Assembly (NCBI RefSeq): GCF_025602895.1
Contig: NW_026516233.1
Coordinates: forward strand, 248,001-312,000
Direction of reading: 5' to 3'
Length of the DNA stretch: 64,000 nucleotides
Origin: Polychytrium aggregatum
Lineage: Eukaryota; Chytridiomycota; Chytridiomycetes; Polychytriales
Below the pieces are notes generated by a model. The model searched no databases. It was not told the origin of the DNA and saw only the letters and a list, made by a program, of their open reading frames with translations. Within the stretch, counting starts at the first letter, position 1, and each line of letters starts with the position of its first letter. Positions 33,779-43,542 of the stretch are shown here, piece after piece. A program made the translations under genes and the position numbers.

Positions 33779-34067
33779 ATATCGAGTGGAAGCAGCACCC
33801 CAGGGTCAAAGACAAGGGGCAACGTCGAGTCAAGCAGTGCAGCAGACATCGGGGGTGGTAGTGGGCAGGATACTCTCCGGAGTCGACGGAGAGTGAAGAG
33901 CAGCCTTTCCAAATCGAAATGGAACACCCAGACACGTGTGTCGACGGATGTTCGATCGATGCTCCCACCACAAAGCGAACTGGGACGCCTACCCATGCAG
34001 TCGGCGATAGCCTGGGTCCGTGTTCGAAGTGATCACTTTGGCAACCTCCGAGTGGAGAGATCGGGCC

Positions 34068-34240
34068 GCCCTCTGTCCACAATCGCCCTGCACGCAGTGA
34101 TCATGTGGCGCCACATTGACACTGCGATTCCGCACTACACGGCAGCTGGAACTGCAGCACTGCATCGTAGCAATGGATGGGTGGGTATTCAGAACCCAGA
34201 AACAAGCGATAGCCCTGCTCAAAACGGGATGTCCCGTTCC
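34068..34240 (-). repeat. Dispersed repeat, copy B (inverted relative to copy A)
   Basis: Near-identical to 26372-26544 in reverse orientation, including the GATGCAGTGCTGCAGTTCCA segment. It merges at 34230 into a CCCGTT array. Confidence 0.8.
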
Positions 34241-34296
34241 CGTTCCCGTTCCCGTTCCCGTTCCCGTTCCCGTTCCCGTTCCCGTTCCCGTTCCCG
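34228..34296. repeat. Hexanucleotide (CCCGTT)n array
   Basis: About eleven tandem CCCGTT units at the edge of the dispersed repeat. The other copy has only two, so this is a local expansion or a variable tail. Confidence 0.92.
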
Positions 34297-34871
34297 TGTG
34301 AGTGCGTTTACAGCTTGCTCGAAGCAAAACGGGATATGGAATTGCACTCCTGTCTCCGCTGATCATCTAGTTGTTCGTTGCTTTGGGAACACACATGGTC
34401 GATTTCCGGTCGCGCCGATTGACTGGAATCGATGTCACAGTTGGGACTATGGTGCATGCGTTCGACCCTCTGCTCTGGACAGCTCTGTGCAAATATGGTT
34501 TCTTGTCGCCGAGATGGCTAGGTCGAACGAGTCGCTCGCCGTGTGTTCTGGGACATGGCCACCTCTGGTGATGGTGGGATTGCCCTAAATGCTTGGCGAA
34601 TCCGGGATTCATGTGTTGGAGAAGCACATCCCTTTCCCTGTTTCCAGGGGCCATTCCCAAAGGCATCTCCAAAGACAATCACAAAGGCAGTCACAATCTC
34701 GGTCTCCTTAGATACTCAGAACAGGGTGCCCCATTTCGTTTTCGACTCGCTGTATTATCAAGGAGATAGCCAAAGTAGCAACAACGGCGTGAAAAGCGCC
34801 GATCGGCCTCGGCATCGTCAAGGCCTTGGGCAATTAGCTCAGTTGCCCTCTATTTCACCATCTCGGTACCT

Positions 34872-36851
34872 TTACCCTTGGCGAGCAAATAGCGCCGCCC
34901 AGAATGCAACCAGCATCAGCATCCAGTTGAAGGGAGTAAGTTGCAGCTGGCCCGCCCCGCTGGTATGTCGGTTGGCGGTTCGTGGATCGACAAAGGACGA
35001 CGGTACAGGCGAAGGGCCGCTGCCGGGGCTGAGGTTGGAGGTGTTGGTGTTGGGGACCAGGAAGGGATTGGTTTCGCCAGGGACAGTGCCGTCGGCATTC
35101 ATAGGCACGCCAACGATGCCTCGTCCGGCCCGCTGGTCGGGAGTATCGGCTGGCCACTTTGGAACAGGTTGGTCCTTGTCGTCGTAACACTGTGAAATAA
35201 CAGGGCAGCCATGTCGAGCGATGTTGTCGTGGATACAGGCCGATCCGATCAGGACCGTAGACAGGGGAGGGATTAGCGACGCTGGGTATGGCAAGCACCT
35301 CGGAACCTATCTATGCCCGCCTCCAAGGCAGACCGAGACGGCCGCTCTGCCAAGGAAGTATTGCTCAAACGTAGCGTGACGACGTACCTGGACTTGGACA
35401 TATTCGAAGATGGCGTACCGACCGTAATTCGGGTCAGCACCGCTCCAGTCGGTTGCGCCGCCGGCCCACTCCCGTGTGCGATCGGAATCGCCGGCGTCCC
35501 AAAGGGAGAACTGGATGAGGGATGGTGTTGTAGGATACCAGTATTGAATGAGGCCACTCTGGACTTGCTTGGACTGTTTGCCGTCGCCGGCCTTTGTGAA
35601 AATCTTTTGGACGACGCCGTCGATAGAGTACCTGTGGCCAAGCAGACGAGGCTGGTGTTGGATGCATGTGCGATACCGATACACGAGGTTTCTTCAGTGT
35701 AACTACATCAACGTACGTGATCTGGTTGTGGGTCCAGTCCATTTCATAGATGTGCCAGTCGTCGAAGGCGCCCGAGGGCACAAAGGCCCCGTAGTGAGTG
35801 CCCTTTTCGGGGTCGAGCTTGGTCAGGTTCCAAGGAGACTGATCTTGGTACTGGTGGTAAAAGACGTTGCTCTGAGACTGGCCCTTGACCATTTCCCAGT
35901 CGATTTCGTCTCCAATATCGGACATTGTGATGAAGGACGTGACAAAGCCGATCTGACGCACGGCCTTGAGGCGGGCGGTGATCTTGCCGTACAGGATATA
36001 GCGAGTCGATGAAACACGGGTACTGGCTGTGAGATTGCAGAGACAGACGGGATGTCAGACGGGGTGTCAGCGGCGACTGCACGCAGGGATAAGGGCAGCG
36101 ACCCTGATGGCGTTAGGTTGGCAGGTGGAGTTGCAACCATGCATCAAGAGGAGGGGCACCAGAGAGGACGATCGGAGATGGAGGACATGGTTCGGTCGGC
36201 GAGTCAATCGTGATGATTCCGGATCTGCCAGCGTCTCGAGGAGGATATCCGCGGAGCTAGAGCGGCGACTTACATCCATACGGGTTGAGAGTGTCCGGCG
36301 GCTTGGCCGAGAGCATGAGCCCACCCGTTGCACCAAACTGGTTACGGATGAGCATCAGAGGTGGGATGGAAGTCAGCGACGATGCATGCAAATGAGAGGA
36401 TGCGCATGGAGATGTCACATCGGCAGCGACTTTGAAGATGCCACCAGCGACATCATCGGCGAGAACAGGCACCAAGTGGCCATGCAGCAGCGGCGGCAGC
36501 AACAACAACAGCGACACCAACGACAGCAACGACAGCAACGACAGCAGCGACACTCACTGTGACCAGGTCCTTGGCGTGATCGATGGTCCAGTCGTAGACG
36601 GTATAGTCGATCAGCGGAGGGGCTCCTCGGCGCTCGGGGTTGGTCGGTGCCGGGGCGGCGATGCGGGAAGGATCCTTGAAATCATACCGAGCCGAGATGC
36701 AGTTGCCGACCACGCTGGGTGGGTCGGTGGACGAGGTCGCAGCAAGGGCGAAGCCGGATCTCGGGGTCGCAGCTCCGAAGCGGCTCTGGCCCTGGGATGA
36801 ACCGGACTGGGGTGTGGTATTGGCAGAGGAAGTCACAGCGGGAGAGGTCAT
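34872..36851 (-). CDS. GH16 CRH-like cell-wall transglycosylase, spliced, probably GPI-anchored
   Basis: Glycoside hydrolase family 16 enzymes of the CRH type cross-link chitin to beta-glucan in fungal walls. Exon 1 ends ...DHAKDLVT|GTGAGT near 36562. A second exon (~36335-36277) reads FGATGGLMLSAKPPDTLNPYG. A third, from ~36035, has SSTRYILYGKITARLKAV, FVTSFITMSD and the catalytic motif DEIDWE with both acidic residues. Later exons carry FDDWHIYEMDWTHNQITYVD and GLIQYWYPTTPSLIQFSLWD. The last (to 34872) has a Cys/Pro-rich segment, a Ser/Thr/Pro linker and a hydrophobic tail (MLMLVAFWAALFA) suited to GPI attachment. The start is uncertain: the ATG at 36851 gives no clear signal peptide, while one at 37034 adds 61 residues with a hydrophobic stretch. 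Confidence 0.82.
36478..36555. repeat. CAG/CAACGA-rich low-complexity tract in an intron
   Basis: Irregular AGCAACGAC and CAGCAG units at the 5' end of the first intron of the GH16 gene. Confidence 0.7.
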
Positions 36852-37797
36852 GGCGGGGCCGGGGGGATGCAAGTTCGGAGACGTGGTAAGAGAGGGGAGC
36901 AAGAAGCGGCTGGACGAACGAGCGGATGAAGACGAGAGAACGAAGACGAGAGATTTAAGGGCAACGGACGGCAAAGCGGCAACAGAGATACAGCGGTGCG
37001 GCTCTGTATGTCTGTGCAACGTGCTGCTGGGCACAGGTGTGGTGTGGTATTACTGTGTGATGTGATTTGACTCTGTGCTTTATCGCTGGGCTGGACCGCG
37101 TACGATTTTGGGCTGGGTGAGTTGTGGAGCAAGAGCAAGGGCGTCGGTGGGGGCTGTGCTGTGGTGGTGGGAGCGAAGAGATACTCGCCCAATGCTCCCC
37201 TCCAACTCTTGCTGGCAGCCCTGATCACCTCCACTCCAGGCCAAGGTTGACGAGGTCGACAAGCTGCTGCGTCCGGAGGCTGTGCTATGCAAGGCTTTGA
37301 GTTGCACTTTGTTCGGAACAGAGCGAGGCAGTGTGTCCCCGAGTCATGGGCAATCCAGTGGCTCTGGTGTCGCTTGGGCGCCTTCAGTGATCGCCGGGTG
37401 TGTGATATAATCCGACTGCGCCGTGCTTATCGAAACGAGACTATGTGTCCCAGTGTCCATTCACCCTGACCACTCTGGCCCGACCTCCGGGATCTGCCGA
37501 GTTCAGTGGTTCAAGTTTCGGACAGCAAGGCGAGCGAGCCAGCCTCCATCTCCAGATTCAAGGGTCAAGGGGAACATACAAGTCGTATATTTGCAGATGC
37601 AGTCAATGCATCCCAACACACGAGCACAGCAGCATTCAGTAGCAAGTACACATTAGCGACAACGGCATAGAAGGTTGGTTCGAAGTGGGAGTCGGGGTGG
37701 CGAGAACTTGGTGGTCATGGCGTCGAAGCATCATTGTCCGTCAAAGGGCGCAGTCCTCGGGCAGCCACTGGACTGACGGCCAGATGGATGAGGTTTC
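36852..37797. other. Intergenic (or partly N-terminal GH16), no other gene seen
   Basis: If the GH16 gene starts at 37034, the first 180 bases are coding. The remainder has short open frames with no recognisable domain. Confidence 0.45.
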
Positions 37798-39079
37798 TCA
37801 GTTGCCGCCAGAGGTGGTGAAGCCATAGGTCTGGTCGGTCGAGCCAATGCCGCACTGGCCGTATGCGATCCAGAAGAAGCCGTCAGTGCCCCAGGTGGTG
37901 GTCCAGGAGTTCTTGCAGAGCCAGGCCTGGTTGCCCTCGTCCCAGCCGACGATCGAGACAGCGTGGCCGCCCTCCTGCTGGTCGGACTGCTGTGTGTAGA
38001 TCTGGTTGTTGGAGCAGCAGTTCATAAAGTCTTGGTCTGTTGGGAGCAAGGGAGAGTGTGGTGAGTCGGTGCCATGTCCACCCAGATGCACTGTTGCATG
38101 TGCAGGTACTTACAGACAGTGAAGGCAGTCACCACGGCGCCGTAGGTCATGATGTGCTGTTTGATCTCGTCGACGCTGCCGAACGAGGCCACCGAGAGCC
38201 CGCTGGTGCGCTGGCAGCTGCTGTCGTCGCACTGCTGATCCTGACCGTCGCCGGCGGTGTAAGGGAAGCAGTCGGCCGAAACGACGCCGTTCTGGGCAAT
38301 GTCGTTGGCCGCCTGGCCGGTCTGCCAGCCAGTGCTGCAGGAGGCGCCGTCACCCGAGCCAAGACAGAAGAAGAGATCGGCGGTCGAGACCTCGATGCTG
38401 TTGCCGGTCTGGCTGAGGAAGGTGCTCTCGACGGTGGCAGCCGAGGAGAAGGCAACGCAGCTGCCGCACTGGCCCTGGTCCTTGATGGACGAGACCCAGT
38501 TCTTGTTGCGGGAATCCCACGAGTCGGGGAGCATGGCGGCTCGGACGGCAGCGGTGTGGATATCAGAGGCGTTGCTGCCCTGGGTGGGGAAGACCACAGA
38601 CGCCGGTCAGTGCAACGGCAGAGCGATGCAGAGCGGGCCGGTATCGATGTGGAGTGTGCCAAGCATCGATCGACCATCCACCAGGCATCAGCTGAACACT
38701 CGCCAGGCATCGCAGCAGCAACAGCAGCCACTTGCGGCATTGCATCGGACAGACCACTTACAAAGACCGTGGTGGCAAGCGACTCGATGTTGTCATCGGT
38801 CATGGTGAAGCTGGCCATGTTCTTCTTGTTGGACTTTGTGTGGGTCTTGACCTTCTTGACGAGCTTCTTGAAGGCGGGGTCCTTGCGCTGGGTGGCATGG
38901 GCCTGGACCAGAGCCTTGGCATCCTTGGACATGCTGGCCGTGTTCTCGGCAGAGCCGATGACCTTGTCGAGCGACTTGCGGTACTTGTCCCACTTGCCGC
39001 CCCGAGGGACAGTGGCAGCCTCGATGGCTCCGGAGAGGGCGAGGAGGGTGGTGAGAGCAAAGCCGAGGTTGACGAGCAT
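37798..39079 (-). CDS. Papain-family (C1A) cysteine protease, spliced
   Basis: Secreted or vacuolar endopeptidase. Three exons fit exactly in phase: 39079-38762, 38579-38114 and 38036-37798. The N-terminus ([21 protein letters not shown]) is a signal peptide; an ATG eight codons upstream at 39103 is also possible. A basic prodomain of about 90 residues follows. The catalytic Cys is in [12 protein letters not shown], the His in [12 protein letters not shown] and the Asn in [10 protein letters not shown]. Several paired cysteines (CCSNN, CQRTSG) fit the family. The prodomain is short and lacks a clear ERFNIN pattern, so activation control may differ from cathepsin L types. Confidence 0.92.
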
Positions 39080-39103
39080 GGTGGAGACTGGGAGTGAGGC
39101 CAA

Positions 39104-41561
39104 AGATAGAGAGGCGAGAGGCTGGTCTTGCGATGGAGGCTGGTGTGCCGGTGGTGGTGATGGTCCAGGACAGGCGGGAGCGGTGTCCTTTTATCCCCCA
39201 GCGCACATCGGCGCATCGCCAGAGGGCCTGGGAAAGACCATGAGGCATGGGGGCGCGGATCGAGAAGGCCCGGTCGATGGCAGGATGCGGCTGGAGTGTG
39301 ATTCTCGAGCATGGTGGTTGTGGAATCATCGGGCAGGTCATGCAGCAGCAGGTGGCTCGTGAGAATCGGAAGGAAACAGCGAGCCGACGACCGCCGTGAC
39401 AATGCCCATGATCCTGCACTTGGATGGGATGCAAAGAAGACGGTGCCTCCGGGACCCAGATGGAGCCGCCACAATGTCCATTCCGCTGGGTGGCTGGGTC
39501 TGGTGATCTGCCTTTCGTTTTCCTTGCTGGTCGAGCCTCGCCGGCAGGATGGCCGGCTGCTGAAGCAATTGGGAGACAGCTGCAGAGGCAATTGAAATGC
39601 ATCAGCACTGGTATGCGCTGCCCGATACAGCAGCATCGGCCGTGTGAGATTCGCCTGGGTCGTCTGCATGAACATGCACTTCGTGGCCAACTGAGAAAGG
39701 GCTCGGGGACGGACCGCCTCGGCCCCAGTCTCCATCTGCTGCGGATGGCTGGTCAGCAGCATTGGCACTTTCCGGCGGAGCTGTGGGCTGACTGTGTCGA
39801 AGCAACCGTGGGGCTGGCATGCAGTTGATGGGAAAGACCAAGGACCATGGAAACGGGCCGCATGACGACGGGGCCACCGAGCGAGAAAGACACTGGCGCA
39901 TGACCTCGAGCCGATCCAGAGGAAAGCGGCAGGCGAGCCACCGAAAAAGCAAGGCGCATTCGGCTGACATGGCGGAAAGTCGCCAGGACAAGCGGCATCC
40001 GGGATCCTGTCGATTCGGCATCTGGCCCCATGGGAGTCTGTGTCCCGAGATCATGCATCGCAGCGGCTGGGCATGTTGATGCCGGTGTCGAGCCCCGTCG
40101 GCGCCCCGCACTGGTTCCCATCGTGGAACCAGCCCATCCTCGGATGCCATCGACCTCAGGTGATCAATCTGCCCGTCTGGCGGCTTGCCTGCGGCCTGCC
40201 GATGGATGCTGTCGTTTAGCGAGATGTGGTGCTCGGGCAAGACCTCCTTTGCCGACTCGCTTAGAAGGAAATGGGGCTGGTGCCCAGCTGCATATTGCGT
40301 GGGCCGCAGTGACAGCCGTGACTTGTGCAGAGGGCAGTCATGAGGCAGAGGGCAGTGGGTTGATGGTTGGTCTGTCTCATCTGCCGTCGCATCCGAGGTA
40401 TCGGAGCCATTGCATCGGCACCGTGAGTATCGACGAGTCACTTGCTGGCATCGCCCTCGCAAGATCGCTGGTCCGGATTGCACGATGGGCGAATTGTCGA
40501 CTCGGTGAGCAATGTGGATGGGCAGTGTGAATGGGCAGTGTGGATGGACAATGCCGAGATAGGCGATGGAATGCGCTGGCTTGGAAGTGCAGAGATGCAA
40601 CAATGGAGGAATCAGCGAGCGTGGCTCATGGCGAGAGACTTTGGTGATCATCAGTTGAGCCTCGATCGTGATGTGCCAGAGGACGACTCTGCTTTGGATT
40701 ATCTGATGTTCCCAAGACGGAGACTATCCAACAACCACAGCTATTGTTTCATAAGAATGGAGCCCAGCCAGTGACTCTAGCCGCGATGTGATGGTTCTGT
40801 CCTCAGCATTGAATGAATCGCCAGGTCTCTTAATCTACTCACGATCCTACAAAGTTTGAAGGACGCCACGTAGTGCGGATATGCGTGAGTCAAGCAGACG
40901 GCATGGCTCGACGGATGCATGTCTGATCTGGATGCATTGGAGTACTGACTCGCTTGGGGGAGAGAATGTCCACTCAGGTTTGGTTTCAGCTGATGATGGC
41001 AATGGCCATTGGCGACAGCGAGGATGATATTGGAGTGAGAAGATGTATTCACAGACAATCTGGTGGGAAGACACCACCATGAATTGGTGGACCAGCGAGC
41101 CACGGCTGATGAGACAAAGACCGTCGAGACAAACGACAGGGATCAGACTGACGTGAAGGAGTGAATGGAATACAACACGAGTAGATAGGATATGGCTGGG
41201 AATGTGACAACAATCAGACGATGCGAGTGGCAACGGGGACCAGGACAGGGTTGTTCAATCGATTGATGCCTGACAATCTCGGAACATCATGGAATGCCAT
41301 TCGCCGTGGCTGTGGATAGTGTCTGTGCAGTGGTGTCGGTGTGGAGAGCCTGGATGAAGTGCAGCGAGATGGATCAAGGCTGTGGCAGATGGGAGACACG
41401 AGCGTGAGCGAGTGGATGATGATCGATGAGAGTCGGAGGAACGAAGGATTAGGCAGAGAGAACAAGAGTAGGAATGTGAATACAGCAGTGGAGTGAGTGT
41501 GGCAATCAAAATGGATGGGAACATGGATGGAATGGAGTGAAAACAGAGAAGGGAAGCAAAA
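39104..41561. other. 2.4 kb with no recognisable gene
   Basis: Long frames exist (for example 39602-40651 minus, 349 codons), but they have no domain signature, are rich in Ser/Pro/Arg/His/Cys as in translated GC-rich non-coding DNA, and overlap other frames. Short GGGCAGTGTGRATG repeats occur at 40519-40548. Confidence 0.5.
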
Positions 41562-41635
41562 TGCTCCGCACAGGGATCGAACCTGTGACCTTGGCGTTAT
41601 TAGCACCACGCTCTAACCAACTGAGCTAGCGGAGC
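41562..41635 (-). tRNA. tRNA-Ile(AAT)
   Basis: The minus strand begins GCTCCGCTAGCTCAGTTGG. The anticodon loop CTAATAA gives AAT, the T loop is TTCGATC, the acceptor 3' arm GCGGAGC matches and the discriminator is A. It lies 8 nt from tRNA-Val on the same strand. Confidence 0.95.
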
Positions 41636-41643
41636 GAGAGAAT

Positions 41644-41715
41644 GGTTTCGTCCGGGATCGAACCGGAGACCTTGAGTGTGTTAGACTCACGTGATAACCA
41701 ACTACACCACGAAAC
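41644..41715 (-). tRNA. tRNA-Val(AAC)
   Basis: The minus strand begins GTTTCGTGGTGTAGTTGG. The anticodon loop CTAACAC gives AAC, the T loop is TTCGATC and the acceptor 3' arm is ACGAAAC. The discriminator appears to be C rather than the usual A. Confidence 0.93.
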
Positions 41716-41848
41716 CCCGTGACTTCCAATTACACCGGCTCACTCTATGAAACAGTGCACCCCATTTCGATCATCGAATGTTCCATCAACGGGCTCGACC
41801 ACAGAGTGATCCAGGATTCCATGCATCCCACGCTCCCACGCGCGTTGC

Positions 41849-42260
41849 GGGACTGACCGCACGGATGCCAGTGATATCAGTCGCTCAAGCCCGAAGAATG
41901 TTCCTCTGGCGGGTCGGAGGTTTCCCTCCCAAACCTGACGGAGCGTGCAGAAAGCCCGGACCCAATGGTCCCAAAATCCCGGTGAACAGGAAACATGCGT
42001 CGGAATGTGTCCGAGCCAAGAACCGTCTCGAGCAGTATGTACATCCTGCGAGGATCCCCGAAGGCATCACGTACATCGACCTTGCAATCGACGCACTCCC
42101 CAAACTGGCTCGAGTGCCTGCAAGACCAGCCACCATCGACCAGGAAAAACTGAGCAAATGGCGTGCCAAACGCGAACGAATCCTCAACAACAGACCAGCG
42201 ATCTGGCTGGATGTCGTGGCGGTGTTGGATGACAACGTAACCGAATGTCTGTCGTGGACA
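41849..42260 (+). mobile_element. Fragment of non-LTR retrotransposon ORF2 (C-terminal zinc region)
   Basis: About 137 codons closely match residues ~1020-1155 of the ORF2 at 22523-26023 (RNRKHASECVRAKNRLEQYV-like and NNRPAIWLDVVAVLDD blocks). It is truncated on both sides: no RT upstream and no 3' UTR downstream. The frame is still open. The first Cys of the zinc motif is Gly here. It lies about 130 bp upstream of the tRNA-Val 5' end, in the same relative orientation as the complete element to its tRNA. Confidence 0.88.
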
Positions 42261-42620
42261 ACTCGCAGCGTCGTCACCGAAACTCGACTCTTTGAGATCG
42301 TCAATGCCTATGGCTGGCCCGTCATGTTCGAGACCCGCGAGCGATTCAAGGCCCTGCTTTACCGACCGTCGCTGCCCAACGGCTCGTCGATGCTGACGCT
42401 CATGCATCTGATCCTGAGCATGTCCTTCCTGGTCGACAACACCAACACCCGGTCGATCTGTCCGGCCCTCGGTTCCCAGGCCGGGAGGATCGCCGGGCGA
42501 GGGCTGCTGTACCTGACCCACATCGGGTATCTGCCACCTCCTCCGAACCCTCCGTCGCCGCTGAGACCCGAGGAGCACCCGCGGCCAACATCTTCCGTCC
42601 CGACACCCACAACTAGCTCG
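42261..42620 (+). pseudogene. Last exon of a second NRPS-like reductase, orphaned behind a retrotransposon fragment
   Basis: It begins at ACTCGCAG, the same intron end that precedes the last exon of the reductase at 47674. It then encodes SVVTETRLFEIVNAYGWPV ... SFLVDNTNTRSI ... HIGYL, clearly homologous to SVITEKRVFEIADSVGWTV ... SFRVDNTNTRSI ... RVSYL. The rest of the reductase is absent upstream. The frame is continuous with the retrotransposon fragment (open 41778-42716), so either a chimeric protein or a pseudogene is possible. The 3' limit is approximate; the open frame ends at 42716. Confidence 0.75.
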
Positions 42621-42716
42621 GTGGTGGAGGTCACTGCATGTTTGGCAGTGCCATTCATGGTGCATCCCATGCACAGCCATGGTCCTTCACTTGCACGGTG
42701 CCTCACAACTCCCTGA

Positions 42717-43542
42717 CACACACTCCTGATCTATCGCTTCGGAGTCTGTGCACGACATCCAGAGCTTGCCAATGTGTCCCACTCTCACCCCGTCCACATA
42801 CCCCGATGTCGCCCCAGTCGCCCTGTCGGCAATTGACTGTCTGTCCTGGTCAATATCACAGCCATATTGGATTCTCCATGCGACTCCTCCGTCTGGTGTC
42901 AGTGCTGGTTGCGAGTACTTGTGGACGGAGACAGGGTTGCTGATGCAACAGATCGAGCCGCATTCATTCGATGCAAAGGGGGAGACATTCTCGAGCCACC
43001 ACGGCAGCCGCCCTGCTGTCTCGCATCCTGTTTCCTCGTTTGCTGCCCCGTTCGGCAGCACCACACAACTCGCCAATCGCAGCGAGAATCGAACTTGGCA
43101 GTCACAGACCCCTCGCCAGCACCAACAAGGACATTGCATCAACAGCAGAGGAAAGGGCAGGAGAAGGCGACCAAGCGACCGGATCGAGTGGTGAGATGCA
43201 GGTGGCACCGACGCCTTTCCGCATGGCCAGCAAGGCGAGCTGTGCAATATCCCCCACAACCAGCCACAACCAGCCACAACCAGCCACACCCAGGCCACAG
43301 AGGAAGGACAGAGGCCGCCAAATGCAGACCGACTGAGAAGCACAGCCGAGAGTGGGTGTGATGTAATGCTGCTTGCGGCTGTGTCGATGGTCTTGTGCTG
43401 AGAGCAACTGTCGGTGTGGTCCGGCAGGAGAAGGAGCCAGGAATATATGAACAGGCCAGCCGGCCTCCTTCGTCGCCCCTGTCTGCTCCATCGCCTCTGT
43501 CTTGCTGCTGTCGCTCCGTCGTGGGTGCCGACACACTCGAAG
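42717..43542. other. Intergenic, no gene seen
   Basis: Upstream region of the NRPS-like gene. It has a 10-bp direct repeat (AACCAGCCAC, four copies) at 43256-43294. Confidence 0.5.

Larger units (their letters stand above)
33779..34871. other. Repeat-rich intergenic region
   Basis: It contains copy B of the 173-bp repeat, a hexanucleotide array, and 34450-34540, which is related to 28432-28510. A short tRNA-like motif (ATTAGCTCAG) occurs at 34836-34845 but cannot fold into a tRNA. Confidence 0.5.

Noticed and set aside
33671-34588. 305-codon frame with a Ser-Arg repeat like a splicing factor
   Set aside because: The SR run is the translation of the CCCGTT array, and the frame spans a dispersed repeat on its antisense side.
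38040-39362. 440-codon plus-strand frame
   Set aside because: It is antisense to the papain-like protease, which has all catalytic motifs and matching splice phases.
39602-40651. 349-codon minus-strand frame
   Set aside because: It has no domain, no signal, composition typical of translated non-coding GC-rich DNA, and overlapping long frames.
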